Shown: in pieces, positions 55,145 through 63,459 of the stretch
How the letters are laid out: each line of letters opens with the position of its first letter
Numbering within the stretch: the stretch's first letter is position 1
Source: Pseudorhodoferax soli
Lineage (GTDB): Bacteria > Pseudomonadota > Gammaproteobacteria > Burkholderiales > Burkholderiaceae_C
Reading direction: 5' to 3'
Assembly (NCBI RefSeq): GCF_003337555.1
Contig: NZ_QPJK01000009.1
Coordinates: 248,001-312,000, forward strand
DNA: 64,000 nucleotides
The notes under the pieces: model-generated
The model's database searches: none
The model's input: only the letters and a program-made list of their open reading frames with translations
Told to the model about the DNA's origin: nothing
Translations under genes and position numbers: made by a program

Positions 55145-55408
55145 TCAGTTGCGGTCGGCTTGCGGCGGCAGGGTTTGCTGGGTCCCCATGTTGGGGTTGG
55201 CCTGGGTCTCGGCCGGCATGGTCTGCGGCGTCTGCGTCGTCGAGTTGTTCATGTTGCTGTTGTTGTTCGGCGTGCCGTCGACCGCGCCCATCTGTGCCTG
55301 CTGCGGCGTTTGCGTGGTGCCGCCAGTGGTCTGGGCGTAGGCCAGGCCGATGGCGCCGACCAGCGAGGCTGCGGCGACGAGGGAGGTCAGGGTGGTGGAT
55401 GCTTTCAT
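55145..55408 (-). CDS. Small exported Gln/Asn/Thr-rich protein
   Basis: An 87-residue protein from ATG 55408, preceded by AGGAG. The signal peptide ends at LAYAQ. The mature part is low-complexity (TTGGTTQTPQQAQ, NNNSNMNNS, TTQTPQTMPAETQ) with a repeated TQTPQ unit, no cysteine and very few hydrophobic residues, so it is probably disordered. No family is recognised. Its composition is unlike the other genes here. It precedes the two transpeptidase-like genes on the same strand, 18 bases from the nearer one. Confidence 0.65.
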   Translation of the reverse strand: MKASTTLTSLVAAASLVGAIGLAYAQTTGGTTQTPQQAQMGAVDGTPNNNSNMNNSTTQTPQTMPAETQANPNMGTQQTLPPQADRN

Positions 55409-55618
55409 GGCTTGCTCTCCTGAATGGTGGATGGAAGGTGAGGGCCGGCAGTGCACCGGCTGAGGTTCAGCTTAGGCGGGGGGAGGGGGCACGGAGTCGG
55501 CTCTGCGCGACGGCCGGCGTAGGACAGCACGGCCTGCGGCCCGTCGTCTGCGCGCCATGGGCTTGCAGGGCCGCCTGTAGGACGTCCGCGCCACGGCTAC
55601 GGGTGTTGGACGCCGGAT

Positions 55619-55638
55619 GGCCATTGCGCACAATGGCC
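55619..55638. promoter_or_regulatory. Perfect 20-base inverted repeat before the NadM-Nudix gene
   Basis: GGCCATTG-CGCA-CAATGGCC has two perfect 8-base arms and lies 19 bases upstream of ATG 55658. It includes CACAAT, a possible -10 element. It could be an operator for a repressor of NAD synthesis genes, or an RNA hairpin just before the ribosome-binding site. Confidence 0.45.
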
Positions 55639-55657
55639 CGTCCCATCGGAGTCGCCC

Positions 55658-56704
55658 ATGTCCGTTCCCCCCTATGCCCTGGCCGTGTGCATCGGCCGCT
55701 TCCAGCCCTTCCACCTGGGCCACCGCAGCGTGCTGGTGCAGGCCCTGGCGCAGGCCAGCCGCTGCCTGGTGCTGCTGGGATCGGCCCACCAGGCCCGCAC
55801 GCCGGCCCAACCCTGGACCTGGCAGGAGCGCGCCGAGATGCTGCGCCAGGCCCTGCCCGAGGAGTTGCGCGAGCGCGTGGAGGTGCAGCCCCTGCGCGAC
55901 CACCACGACGAGCAGCGCTGGGCCGACAGCGTGCGCGCGCTGGTGGCCGCCGCCCTGCCCGAAGGAGGCCGCGTGCTGCTGGCCGGGCATTTCAAGGACG
56001 CCAGCAGCGCCTGGGTGCGCGACTTCCCGCAGTGGAAGCTGTGGGCCGTGCCGGGCTTCGGCGCTTACGACGCGCGCACCGTGCGCGATGCCTTGCTGGG
56101 CGCCGGCGCGGACGGCGCGCAGGCCGCGCTGTTGCGCATGGCGCCGCTGCTGCACGCCAACACGCAGGAGTTCCTGCGCGACTGGCTGGACCAGGGCCAC
56201 CTGCCGGCGCTCGTTGCCGAATGGCAGGCGCTGGCGCGCGGGCGCGCTGAATGGGCCGGCTCGCCTTACCCACCGGTGTTCGTGACGGTGGATGCCGTGA
56301 TCCGCTGCCAGGGGCGGGTGCTGCTGATCCGGCGCGGCCAGGCGCCGGGCCTGGGCCTGCTGGCCGTGCCGGGCGGTTTCCTGGAGCAGCGCGACACGGT
56401 CTACCAGTCGGCCGTGCGCGAACTCGAGGAGGAGACCGGCCTGGCCATGCTGGAGCCCGCGCTGCGCCAGTGCCTGAAGGCCGTCGCAGTGTTCGACCGG
56501 CCCGACCGCAGCCAGCGCGGCCGCGTCATCACGCACGCGCACTACTTCGACCTGGGCGAGCGCGCGCTACCGGCGGTGCAGGCCGGCGACGATGCGCGCG
56601 ACGCGCAGTGGGTGCCGATCGCAGAGCTGGCCGAACTGGAGCCGCAGTTCCACGACGACCACTTCCAGATGCTTGACCACTTCCTGGGCGTGCTGCGGCC
56701 CTGA
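55658..56704 (+). CDS. NadM-Nudix bifunctional protein (NMN adenylyltransferase / ADP-ribose pyrophosphatase type)
   Basis: A two-domain protein of 348 residues. Residues 1 to about 185 form the nucleotidyltransferase with [18 protein letters not shown] (the H-x-G-H motif). Residues about 200-345 form a Nudix domain with a Nudix box in GGFLEQRD...[11 protein letters not shown]. Fusions of this kind make NAD from NMN and hydrolyse ADP-ribose. The box's first Glu (G-x5-E) is Asp here, a mild departure, while R-E-x2-E-E is intact. CGGAG precedes ATG 55658 and a perfect inverted repeat lies just before. Confidence 0.9.
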   Translation: MSVPPYALAVCIGRFQPFHLGHRSVLVQALAQASRCLVLLGSAHQARTPAQPWTWQERAEMLRQALPEELRERVEVQPLRDHHDEQRWADSVRALVAAALPEGGRVLLAGHFKDASSAWVRDFPQWKLWAVPGFGAYDARTVRDALLGAGADGAQAALLRMAPLLHANTQEFLRDWLDQGHLPALVAEWQALARGRAEWAGSPYPPVFVTVDAVIRCQGRVLLIRRGQAPGLGLLAVPGGFLEQRDTVYQSAVRELEEETGLAMLEPALRQCLKAVAVFDRPDRSQRGRVITHAHYFDLGERALPAVQAGDDARDAQWVPIAELAELEPQFHDDHFQMLDHFLGVLRP

Positions 56705-56706
56705 GT

Positions 56707-57051
56707 TCAGGCGGTAGGGCGGGTCTCGAAGCCGGGCGGCAGGCTGGCGTCGTCGCTGGCGGGAGTGGCCTGCACACCGTCCACGCGCGCGGCCGGCGGG
56801 CCCCGTCGGCACCAGGCGAGCAGCGCCTGCAAGGCTTCGGGTTCGGCCTGCGCCATGGCCTCGACCCGGCCATCGTGCCGGTTACGCACCCAGCCGCGCA
56901 CGCCGAGGCGGCGCGCCTCCCCGGCCATGCTGGCGCGGTAGGACACACCCTGGACACGGCCGCTGATCGACAGGTGCAGCGTGTGCACTGGCGTTCCTTG
57001 GGCTTCGGCTGCGGTGCGAGCGCCCTGCGGGGCGGGCGGGCGGGCGCTCAT
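56707..57051 (-). CDS. Acylphosphatase
   Basis: A small enzyme of 114 residues hydrolysing acyl phosphates. The phosphate-binding segment is SISGRVQGVSYRASM with the catalytic Arg, and the catalytic Asn is in GVRGWVRNRHDGRVE. The family is usually about 90 residues; here a Pro/Ala-rich N-terminal tail of some 20 residues is added. A start at a later codon is possible, but the frame's ATG overlaps the GntR stop as ATGA. Its place at the end of a deacetylase/Bug operon is probably incidental. Confidence 0.88.
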   Translation of the reverse strand: MSARPPAPQGARTAAEAQGTPVHTLHLSISGRVQGVSYRASMAGEARRLGVRGWVRNRHDGRVEAMAQAEPEALQALLAWCRRGPPAARVDGVQATPASDDASLPPGFETRPTA

Positions 57052-57746
57052 GCGGCGATCTGCTGCGCGGCTTCCCAGGCCCGCGCGATCTCGGCGTCGG
57101 CATCGGCGCCGGGGGCGGCCTGGGCGCGCGGCTTGAGCCGTGTCTCGATCAGCGACAGGTGCACGTGCATGGCCTTCATGGCGCGGGCGGCGTCGCCTTG
57201 CGCGAGGGCGCGCACGATGTCGTCGTGCTCTTCGCAGGCACAGGCGGACGACGCGGCCGGTTCGAAGAAGACCACCAGCATGGCCGTGCGGCTGACCAGT
57301 TCCTGCAGCGCGCGCAGCACGAAGGGGCTGTCGGCGAAGCTGGCCAGCAGCAGGTGGAATTCACCGCTGAGCTGGATGGAGCGCGCCCGGTCCTGCGCGT
57401 GCAGGGCCGCGTGCTCGCGTGCGCCATGGGCCTGCAGCGCGGCCAGCTGCGCGGCCGACAGCCGGCCCGCGAGCCGGCCGACGAGGCCGCCCTCGACGAT
57501 GCGGCGCGCCTCGTAGATCTCGCGCGCCTGCGCCAGCGTGGGGTTGGAGACGAAGCAGCCGCGGTTGGGGATCAGCTCGAGCAGCCGCTCGTGGCCCAGC
57601 CGGTGCAGCACCTTGCGCACGCGCTCGCGCGAGACGCCGAAGATCTGCGCGAGCCGGGTCTCGATGAGCTGCGTGCCCGGGGCCAGCCGGCCCGCCAGCA
57701 GGGTCTGCGCCAAGGTCGCGTGGATGGCCTGTTCCTGGGGGTGCAT
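57048..57746 (-). CDS. GntR-family (FCD) transcriptional regulator
   Basis: A regulator of 232 residues. The winged helix is in LAPGTQLIETRLAQIFGVSRERVRKVLHRLGHERLLELIPNRGCFVS. The C-terminal all-helical FCD domain has the metal/ligand residues of the family (IYEARRIVEGG, FHLLLASFADSP and EHDDIVRALAQGD). It is in the Bug-deacetylase operon and probably controls it through the GTGCAC palindromes at 59719-59745. Operons of this form are often autoregulated by a pathway intermediate. Confidence 0.9.
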   Translation of the reverse strand: MHPQEQAIHATLAQTLLAGRLAPGTQLIETRLAQIFGVSRERVRKVLHRLGHERLLELIPNRGCFVSNPTLAQAREIYEARRIVEGGLVGRLAGRLSAAQLAALQAHGAREHAALHAQDRARSIQLSGEFHLLLASFADSPFVLRALQELVSRTAMLVVFFEPAASSACACEEHDDIVRALAQGDAARAMKAMHVHLSLIETRLKPRAQAAPGADADAEIARAWEAAQQIAA

Positions 57747-57768
57747 CCAGCGAATGTAGCGCAGCCCC

Positions 57769-58656
57769 TCAGGCCGACGGGGCGTGCGCGATCCAGTGCC
57801 GCGCGATCTGCGCGCGCGTGGCGATCCAGGCGCCGCCGCGCGCGTGCAGGTGCGCCAGGATCTGCTCCAGCGCCTTCATGCGGGCGGGCCGGCCGATCAT
57901 GCGCAGGTGCAGGCCGATGGACAGCATGCGCGGCGCCTGCGCGCCCTCGCGCGCCAGCCAGTCGAAGGCGTCGCAGCAGTACTCGGCGAACTGCCCGGCC
58001 GTGGCGAAACGCTGGGTGTGCTGGAACTGCATGTCGTTGGTGTCGAAGGCGTAGGGCAGCACCAGGTGGCGCCGGCCGGCCACGGGCACGAAGTAGGGCA
58101 GGTCGTCGTTGTAGGCATCGCTGTCGTACAGGAAGCCGCGCGCGGCCAGCAAGGCACGCGTGGCGGGCGTGCACGCCGAGCGCGTGTGCCAGCCCAGCGG
58201 GCGCTTGCCGCAGGCGGCCTCGAAGGCCCGGATGCAGGCGTCCATGTCGGCCGCCTCGCGCTCGGGCGCCATGCCGGCATGGCTTTCCCAGCGCCAGCCG
58301 TGGGCCGCCAGTTCATGGCCGCGCGCCACCGCGTCTTGCGCCAGCCAGGGGCTGCGTTCCACGGCGCGGCCGCAGGCGCTGACGGTCATCGGAGCGTCCC
58401 AGCGCGCGAAGGTGTCGGCGATGCGCCACCAGGCCGCGCGCGTGCCGTACTCGAAATGGCTGTCGATGCACGGGTCCCAGCCCGTGCGCGGGTCGATCAC
58501 CTCGTAGACCGACTCGTTGCGCGCATCGCCGTCGGCCACCGAGAACTCGGCGCCTTCCTCGAAGTTCAGCACGAAGGAGACGGCGACACGGGCCTGGTTT
58601 GGCCATGTCACGGCTGGCGGCCGGTTGCCGTAGCCGACCAGATCGCGCTGGATCAT
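57769..58656 (-). CDS. Polysaccharide-deacetylase-family amidohydrolase (PuuE allantoinase-like)
   Basis: A cytosolic protein of 295 residues of the NodB/CE4 fold, closest by eye to PuuE-type allantoinases. It opens with DLVGYGNRPPAVTWPNQARVAVSFVLNFEEG. ELAAHGWRWESHAGM carries the His pair of the second motif, and SIGLHLRMIGRPARM lies near the C-terminus. The usual first-motif DD pair is replaced by NFEEG, as in the allantoinase branch, where metal dependence is reduced. It overlaps the Bug gene upstream (ATGA) and precedes the GntR regulator. It would hydrolyse a cyclic amide or N-acyl compound. Confidence 0.85.
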   Translation of the reverse strand: MIQRDLVGYGNRPPAVTWPNQARVAVSFVLNFEEGAEFSVADGDARNESVYEVIDPRTGWDPCIDSHFEYGTRAAWWRIADTFARWDAPMTVSACGRAVERSPWLAQDAVARGHELAAHGWRWESHAGMAPEREAADMDACIRAFEAACGKRPLGWHTRSACTPATRALLAARGFLYDSDAYNDDLPYFVPVAGRRHLVLPYAFDTNDMQFQHTQRFATAGQFAEYCCDAFDWLAREGAQAPRMLSIGLHLRMIGRPARMKALEQILAHLHARGGAWIATRAQIARHWIAHAPSA

Positions 58657-59663
58657 GGCTCTGCCTTGATGTTCCGTTCCTTCACCACCTTGGCCCAGCG
58701 CGTGAACTCGGCGTCGAGGTAGTCGCCCGACTCCTTGAGCGTCATGCTGGCCACCTCACCGCCGGTGCCCTCGACGCGCGCGCGGAAGTCCGGCGACTGG
58801 GCCATGGCACGCAACGCCGCGTTGAGCTTTTCCAGGACGGGGGCCGGCGTCTTCGCCGGCGCGAGCAGCATGTACCAGGACACGAACTCGTAGCCGGGCA
58901 GGCCGGCCTCGGCCACCGTGGGCACCTCGGGCAGCTGCGGCGAGCGCTTGGCGCTGGTGACGGCCACGCCGTTGAGCTTGCCGCTTTTCACGAGCGGAAG
59001 GGAGGACGTGATGATGTCCACCGAGAGCGCCACGCGGTCGGCCATCACGTCCTGCAGCGCCGGCGCCGCACCCTTGTAGGGCACGTGCAGCATGTGCGCG
59101 CCCGACATGGATTCGAGCAGCGCTGCGCCCACGTGGCTAGTGGTGCCCACGCCGGAGGATGCGTACTGCACGGCATCGGGCTGGGCCTTGGCCAGGGCGA
59201 CCAGGTCCTGCATGGTCTTGCCCTTGAGCGCCGGGCCGGTGACGACCACGCTGGGAACCTTGGCCACCACGCCCACGGGCACCAGGTCGGCGCGCGTGTC
59301 GTAGGGCAGCTTGCTGTACATGAAGGGGTTGACCGCATGGCCGATCGTCACCATCAGCAAGGTGCTGCCATCGGCCGGTGCCTTGGCGGCCACGTCGGTG
59401 CCGATCACGCCGCCAGCGCCGGCGCGGTTGTCGATGACCACGGCCTGCTTGCCACCCCAGGCCTCGCCGAGCTTCTGGCCGACCAGGCGCGCATAGACAT
59501 CGGCCGCACCGCCGGGCGGGAAGGGCACGACGATCTTGACGGGCCGGTCGGGGTAGGCGGCGGCGTCCTGCGCGGTGGCCTGAGAGAGAGGCGCCAAGGC
59601 GGTGCACAAGGTGGCCAGGGCGGCCAGCACATGCCGGCGGGGTGAACAGTGCAGCGGGTCCAT
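58653..59663 (-). CDS. Bug/TctC-family periplasmic binding protein
   Basis: A solute-binding protein of 336 residues from ATG 59663, preceded by GGAG. The signal sequence contains a twin arginine ([13 protein letters not shown]). The family signature is [29 protein letters not shown], with [29 protein letters not shown] following. It heads the operon Bug - deacetylase - GntR - acylphosphatase, so its ligand is probably the deacetylase-family enzyme's substrate. No transporter membrane genes are nearby. Confidence 0.92.
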   Translation of the reverse strand: MDPLHCSPRRHVLAALATLCTALAPLSQATAQDAAAYPDRPVKIVVPFPPGGAADVYARLVGQKLGEAWGGKQAVVIDNRAGAGGVIGTDVAAKAPADGSTLLMVTIGHAVNPFMYSKLPYDTRADLVPVGVVAKVPSVVVTGPALKGKTMQDLVALAKAQPDAVQYASSGVGTTSHVGAALLESMSGAHMLHVPYKGAAPALQDVMADRVALSVDIITSSLPLVKSGKLNGVAVTSAKRSPQLPEVPTVAEAGLPGYEFVSWYMLLAPAKTPAPVLEKLNAALRAMAQSPDFRARVEGTGGEVASMTLKESGDYLDAEFTRWAKVVKERNIKAEP

Positions 59664-59715
59664 GTGGATCTCCAGCGAAAGCAGGGGAATGGCGCACCAC
59701 CGCTGGCGCACCGGC

Positions 59716-59745
59716 TTTGTGCACTTTTCCTTGAAAATTGTGCAC
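59716..59745. promoter_or_regulatory. Two GTGCAC palindromes 21 bases apart (GntR operator candidates)
   Basis: TTTGTGCAC (59716-59724) and TTGTGCAC (59738-59745) carry the core GTGCAC with centres exactly 21 bases apart, two helical turns. The second lies about 80 bases upstream of the Bug gene start. GntR proteins commonly recognise GT-N-AC palindromes, so these fit the operon's own FCD regulator. Confidence 0.5.
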
Positions 59746-59845
59746 ATTGGCAGGATGGAGCACGTTCCGTGCCGCTGCCCTCCGACGCGCGGAGACCGGG
59801 CTTTCCGACACGCGGGGCCGGCCGGGGGCCGCAGCATCGCAACCG

Positions 59846-60910
59846 ATGTCCGCACCCGCCGCCTCTGCCGCTTCGGCCGATTCCGTTGCTTCTGCCGTGC
59901 CCCCCGGCCTGGTCTATGTGCACGACGGCATGCCTGGCATCACCCGCCGGCGCAGTGGCAAGGGTTTCAGCTACCGGCGGCCCGATGGCACGCCGTTGGC
60001 CGACGCGGCCACACTGCAGCGCATCCGCGCGCTCGCGATTCCGCCGGCCTACAGCCAGGTGTGGATCTGCACGCGCGCCAACGGCCACCTGCAGGCCACC
60101 GGGCGCGACGCGCGGGGCCGCAAGCAGTACCGCTACCACCCCGACTGGCATCTGGCGCAAGACGCCGGCAAGTACGCCCGGCTGCAGGAGTTCGCCGGCG
60201 TGTTGCCACGCATCCGCGCCGCCGTGCGGCGCGACCTTGCCCTGGCCGGCCCGCTGCAGCGCGACTGTGTGCTGGCGGCCGTGGTGCGGCTGCTGGACAC
60301 GACGCTGGCGCGCGTGGGCAACGATGTCTATGCGCGCGAAAACGGCTCCTATGGCCTGACCACCTTGCGCGCGCGGCATGCCCAGGTGCGCGGCAGTGCC
60401 GTGCGGCTGCGCTTCAAGGGCAAGAGTGGAGTCGAGCACGCCGTGGCGCTGGACGACGCACGCGTGGCCCGCGTGGTGCGCCGCTGCCAGGAACTGCCCG
60501 GCCAGGAGCTGTTCCAGTACCTGGACGATGCGGGCGAGCGCCACGTCATCGATTCCGACGGGGTGAATGCTTACCTGCGCCGGGTCAGCGGCGGCGACTT
60601 CACGGCCAAGGACTTCCGTACCTGGCACGCCAGCGTGCACGCCCTGACGCTCGCCCGCACCCGCCCCTGCGTGCCGGGCAGTTCGATGTCGGCCCGGCGC
60701 ACGGCCGCCAAGGCGGTGCTGGCCGAGGTGGCGGCGCGGCTCGGCAACACGGTGGCGGTGTGCCGCAAGGCCTACGTCCACCCGGCGGTGCTCGCGCTGC
60801 TGATCGAGGAGGCGCAGCCGCCGGCCTGCCTGGACGTGCCGCCACGGCGCAAGGCCGGGCTCACGGCGGCCGAATGCCGGCTGCTGGGCTTTCTGGAGGC
60901 GCTGGCCTAG
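59846..60910 (+). CDS. DNA topoisomerase IB (poxvirus-like)
   Basis: Relaxes supercoils by a 3'-phosphotyrosyl intermediate; 354 residues from ATG 59846. The N-terminal domain includes [14 protein letters not shown] and [16 protein letters not shown]. The catalytic domain has [23 protein letters not shown] and KDFRTWHAS, and the nucleophile is Y310 ([11 protein letters not shown]). Upstream in-frame ATGs exist (59738), but they give an unconserved N-terminus. The gene diverges from the Bug operon and its stop shares CTAG with the convergent amidotransferase gene. Confidence 0.93.
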   Translation: MSAPAASAASADSVASAVPPGLVYVHDGMPGITRRRSGKGFSYRRPDGTPLADAATLQRIRALAIPPAYSQVWICTRANGHLQATGRDARGRKQYRYHPDWHLAQDAGKYARLQEFAGVLPRIRAAVRRDLALAGPLQRDCVLAAVVRLLDTTLARVGNDVYARENGSYGLTTLRARHAQVRGSAVRLRFKGKSGVEHAVALDDARVARVVRRCQELPGQELFQYLDDAGERHVIDSDGVNAYLRRVSGGDFTAKDFRTWHASVHALTLARTRPCVPGSSMSARRTAAKAVLAEVAARLGNTVAVCRKAYVHPAVLALLIEEAQPPACLDVPPRRKAGLTAAECRLLGFLEALA

Positions 60911-61623
60911 GTGGCTTGCACGTGGCGGGCGAAATGGCGCAGCACGCGCGCGGCGGCGGGCGTGTCGACGACGCCGGCGGCCAGTGCGGCCGGGTCATGC
61001 CCTTCGTTGCGCAATTCGGGGCCGAGCCGCTCCACGTAGGCGCGCATGGCCTGGGCACTGAACTCGGGATGGAATTGCACACCCCAGGCTGCCGGCCCGA
61101 CGCGGAAGGCCTGGTTCGGCTCGAAGGCGTTGGCCGCCAGCCGCACCGCTCCTGCGGGCAGCTGGTGCACGGACTGCCGGTGCACGACCTGGGCCGGGAA
61201 CACCGCGGGCAGTGCGCCCAGGACGGGATCGTCGGCTGCGGCCGGTTGCAGCTGCACGGACACCGTGCCGACCTCGATGCCGCCCGGGTGGTAGCCGACC
61301 TCGCCGCCCAGGCTGTGCGCCAGCAGCTGGTGGCCGTAGCAGATGCCCAGCACGGGCAGGCCGGCGTGCACCGCGGCGCGCAGCCACGCTGCGGCAGCCT
61401 CGCTCCAGGGCTCGCGGTCGCTCACCATGGCGTGCGAACCGGTGATGACCACGCCGGCCAGGGCCTGCGGCGGTGGCAACGCACCGCGGCGTGCGTCGGC
61501 CACACGGATGTCCAGGCCGGGGGCCTCGAGGCCGGCACGGATCCAGTCGTCGAAATCGCCCAGCGTCTGGGCAAGGGCGGGGAAGGTGGCGCCGGCCTTG
61601 AGGATGAGGAGGGGGGATGTCAT
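60907..61623 (-). CDS. Class I glutamine amidotransferase (GMP-synthase-like)
   Basis: A free-standing amidotransferase-domain protein of 238 residues. The nucleophile is C95 ([17 protein letters not shown]) and the catalytic His-Glu pair is in [10 protein letters not shown]. It is not fused to a synthase and no partner gene is adjacent. Proteins like this act on gamma-glutamyl compounds or as detached GMP-synthase-like hydrolases; the true role is open. GAGGAGGGGGG just upstream of ATG 61623 is a very purine-rich ribosome-binding region. Confidence 0.9.
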   Translation of the reverse strand: MTSPLLILKAGATFPALAQTLGDFDDWIRAGLEAPGLDIRVADARRGALPPPQALAGVVITGSHAMVSDREPWSEAAAAWLRAAVHAGLPVLGICYGHQLLAHSLGGEVGYHPGGIEVGTVSVQLQPAAADDPVLGALPAVFPAQVVHRQSVHQLPAGAVRLAANAFEPNQAFRVGPAAWGVQFHPEFSAQAMRAYVERLGPELRNEGHDPAALAAGVVDTPAAARVLRHFARHVQAT

Positions 61624-61659
61624 GGGAGGCGGTCTGCGAAGCGGCCGAGTGGCCATAGG

Positions 61660-61700
61660 CGGCGAAAAGCGGCGAAAAGCGGCGAAAAAGCGGGAAGAAG
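61660..61700. repeat. 10-base tandem repeat between the amidotransferase and cca genes
   Basis: GCGGCGAAAA occurs three times in a row from 61660, the third with an extra A, followed by a decayed GCGGGAAGAA. It lies in the 120-base divergent gap, about 45-85 bases upstream of cca. The A-tracts are phased at 10 bases, which would bend the DNA. Confidence 0.7.
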
Positions 61701-61743
61701 CGGCCGCCACTGTACGTGCTGGGGCGCGGCCTACACTGCGCCG

Positions 61744-62985
61744 ATGGAGATCTACAAGGTGGGCGGCGCCGTGCGCGACGCGCTGATGGGCTTGCCCGTG
61801 CACGACCACGACTGGGTGGTGGTGGGTGCCTCGCCGCAGCAGATGCTGGACGCCGGCTACCTGCCCGTGGGCAAGGACTTCCCGGTGTTCCTGCATCCCC
61901 AGACGCGGGAGGAATATGCGCTGGCGCGCACCGAGCGCAAGACCGCGCGCGGCTACCACGGCTTTGCCTTCCATGCCGCGCCGGACGTGACGCTGGAGCA
62001 GGACCTCGCGCGCCGCGACCTGACCGTCAACGCCATGGCCCAGCCGGCCGCTGCGCAGGGGCTGGACGGCCTGGTCGACCCGTTCGGCGGCGCCGCCGAT
62101 GTGCGGGGCCGCGTGCTGCGCCATGTGTCGGACGCGTTCCGTGAAGACCCCGTGCGCATCCTGCGGTTGGCGCGCTTTGCGGCCCGCTTCGCCGATTTCA
62201 CGGTGGCGCCGGCGACCCAGGTGCTGATGCGCGAGATGGTCGAGGACGGCGAGGTCGACGCGCTGGTGCCCGAGCGGGTCTGGCAGGAGCTGGCCCGTGG
62301 CCTCATGGAGCGGCGGCCTTCGCGCATGTTCGAGGTCTTGCGTGCCTGCGGTGCATTGGCGCGCCTGTTGCCCGAGGTCGATGCGCTGTGGGGCGTGCCG
62401 CAGCGCGCCGAGCACCATCCCGAGGTCGACACCGGCGTGCACCTGATGCTGGTGCTGGATATGGCGGCGGCGCTGGACGCGCCCTTGCCGGTGCGCTTCG
62501 CCTGCCTGTGCCACGACCTGGGCAAGGCCACCACGCCCGCCGAGCTGTTGCCCCGCCACCACGGCCACGAGCAGCGCAGCGCCAAGCTGCTGCGGCGCCT
62601 GGCCGAAAGACTGCGTGTGCCGACCGAATGCCGCGACCTGGCCGATGTGGTGGCGCGTGAGCACGGCAATATCCACCGGAGCGCCGAATTGGGCTCGGCT
62701 GCCGTGATGCGGTTGCTCGAACGCTGCGATGCCATTCGCAAACCGGCCCGATTCGAACAGGCGCTGCTGGCATGCGAATGCGATGCGCGAGGCCGGGCCG
62801 GTCTGGAAAATCGCCCGTACCCACAGCGCGCGCGTCTGCAGCGGTGCATGCAGGCGGTGCTGGCTGTGGCGACCGACAGAATCTCGGGTGAGGCTTTGGC
62901 AGAGGGCCGCAAGGGGCCGGAAATCGGGGCCCGCATCCAAAAGGCGCGCGTGGCGGCTTTGGAAGAATATCTGGCGCAGGCTTGA
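61744..62985 (+). CDS. cca: CCA-adding tRNA nucleotidyltransferase
   Basis: Adds or repairs the 3' CCA end of tRNAs; 413 residues. The N-terminus is [17 protein letters not shown] with the GG motif, DHDWVVVG gives the D-x-D metal pair, and [10 protein letters not shown] and [16 protein letters not shown] follow. A C-terminal HD domain ([12 protein letters not shown]) marks the bacterial form with phosphohydrolase activity, as in Escherichia coli. There is no ribosome-binding site; TACACT (61732-61737) lies seven bases before the ATG, so the transcript may be leaderless. Confidence 0.96.
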   Translation: MEIYKVGGAVRDALMGLPVHDHDWVVVGASPQQMLDAGYLPVGKDFPVFLHPQTREEYALARTERKTARGYHGFAFHAAPDVTLEQDLARRDLTVNAMAQPAAAQGLDGLVDPFGGAADVRGRVLRHVSDAFREDPVRILRLARFAARFADFTVAPATQVLMREMVEDGEVDALVPERVWQELARGLMERRPSRMFEVLRACGALARLLPEVDALWGVPQRAEHHPEVDTGVHLMLVLDMAAALDAPLPVRFACLCHDLGKATTPAELLPRHHGHEQRSAKLLRRLAERLRVPTECRDLADVVAREHGNIHRSAELGSAAVMRLLERCDAIRKPARFEQALLACECDARGRAGLENRPYPQRARLQRCMQAVLAVATDRISGEALAEGRKGPEIGARIQKARVAALEEYLAQA

Positions 62986-62989
62986 GGCA

Positions 62990-63032
62990 GCCCGCGAAGC
63001 CATTATGCGGGCCGGGCGCGATGGCTCGCGCC
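62990..63032. terminator. Two hairpins between cca and the H-NS-like gene
   Basis: GCCCGC (62990-62995) pairs with GCGGGC (63007-63012). GGCGCGA (63015-63021) pairs perfectly with TCGCGCC (63026-63032) around a 4-base loop. They fill the gap between convergent genes, but neither has a T-run, so termination would be weak or Rho-aided. Confidence 0.35.
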
Positions 63033-63046
63033 GCGGCCGCCGGTGA

Positions 63047-63337
63047 TCAGTTGATCAAATACTCTTCGCGGTTCTTGCCTTCGATCCACTTCGGCGGCTT
63101 GCCGCGGCCCGTCCAGGTGGCGCCGGTGGACTTGTCGCGGTATTTGGGCGCAACCTTCTGGCCGGCGGTGCTGCTTTTCGCAGTCTTGCGGCCGAAGACG
63201 TCGTCGGGCGTCAATGCGAACTCGGCAACCAAGGCGCGAACCTTGTCGATCGCGGACTGATTTTCACGCTGGCGCGCTTCCTCGATCTGCTTCTCGAGGT
63301 TTTCGCGCTGCTGCAGCAGTTCCTTGTAGGTGGTCAT
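63047..63337 (-). CDS. H-NS family nucleoid protein
   Basis: A DNA-binding protein of 96 residues. The N-terminal part (YKELLQQRENLEKQIEEARQREN) is a coiled coil for oligomerisation. The C-terminal DNA-binding motif is KYRDKSTGATWTGRGKPPKWI, the H-NS/MvaT-like AT-hook loop of the Burkholderiales type (Bph3/HvrA). These proteins silence AT-rich DNA. A perfect TATAAT lies upstream, and the gene is convergent with cca. Confidence 0.92.
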   Translation of the reverse strand: MTTYKELLQQRENLEKQIEEARQRENQSAIDKVRALVAEFALTPDDVFGRKTAKSSTAGQKVAPKYRDKSTGATWTGRGKPPKWIEGKNREEYLIN

Positions 63338-63381
63338 CGTTTTCCGTCCATATCTTCTGCCGAACCTTGGCAGGCGGGCGG

Positions 63382-63387
63382 ATTATA
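63382..63387 (-). promoter_or_regulatory. Perfect TATAAT -10 box of the H-NS-like gene
   Basis: TATAAT on the minus strand at 63387-63382 lies 45 bases before ATG 63337, in an AT-rich gap. No good -35 hexamer stands at 16-18 bases. A strong -10 for an abundant nucleoid protein is plausible. Confidence 0.5.
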
Positions 63388-63459
63388 GGGATAAATCCAT
63401 TCGTTGCAGTCGACGAATTTCTCTACCGGCCGCTGGGGATTATGCAGACCCGCATTGCC

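Noticed and set aside
60907-60910. Overlapping TAG stop codons of convergent genes in CTAG as a regulatory feature
   Set aside because: Sharing CTAG is a simple consequence of tight packing and needs no function.
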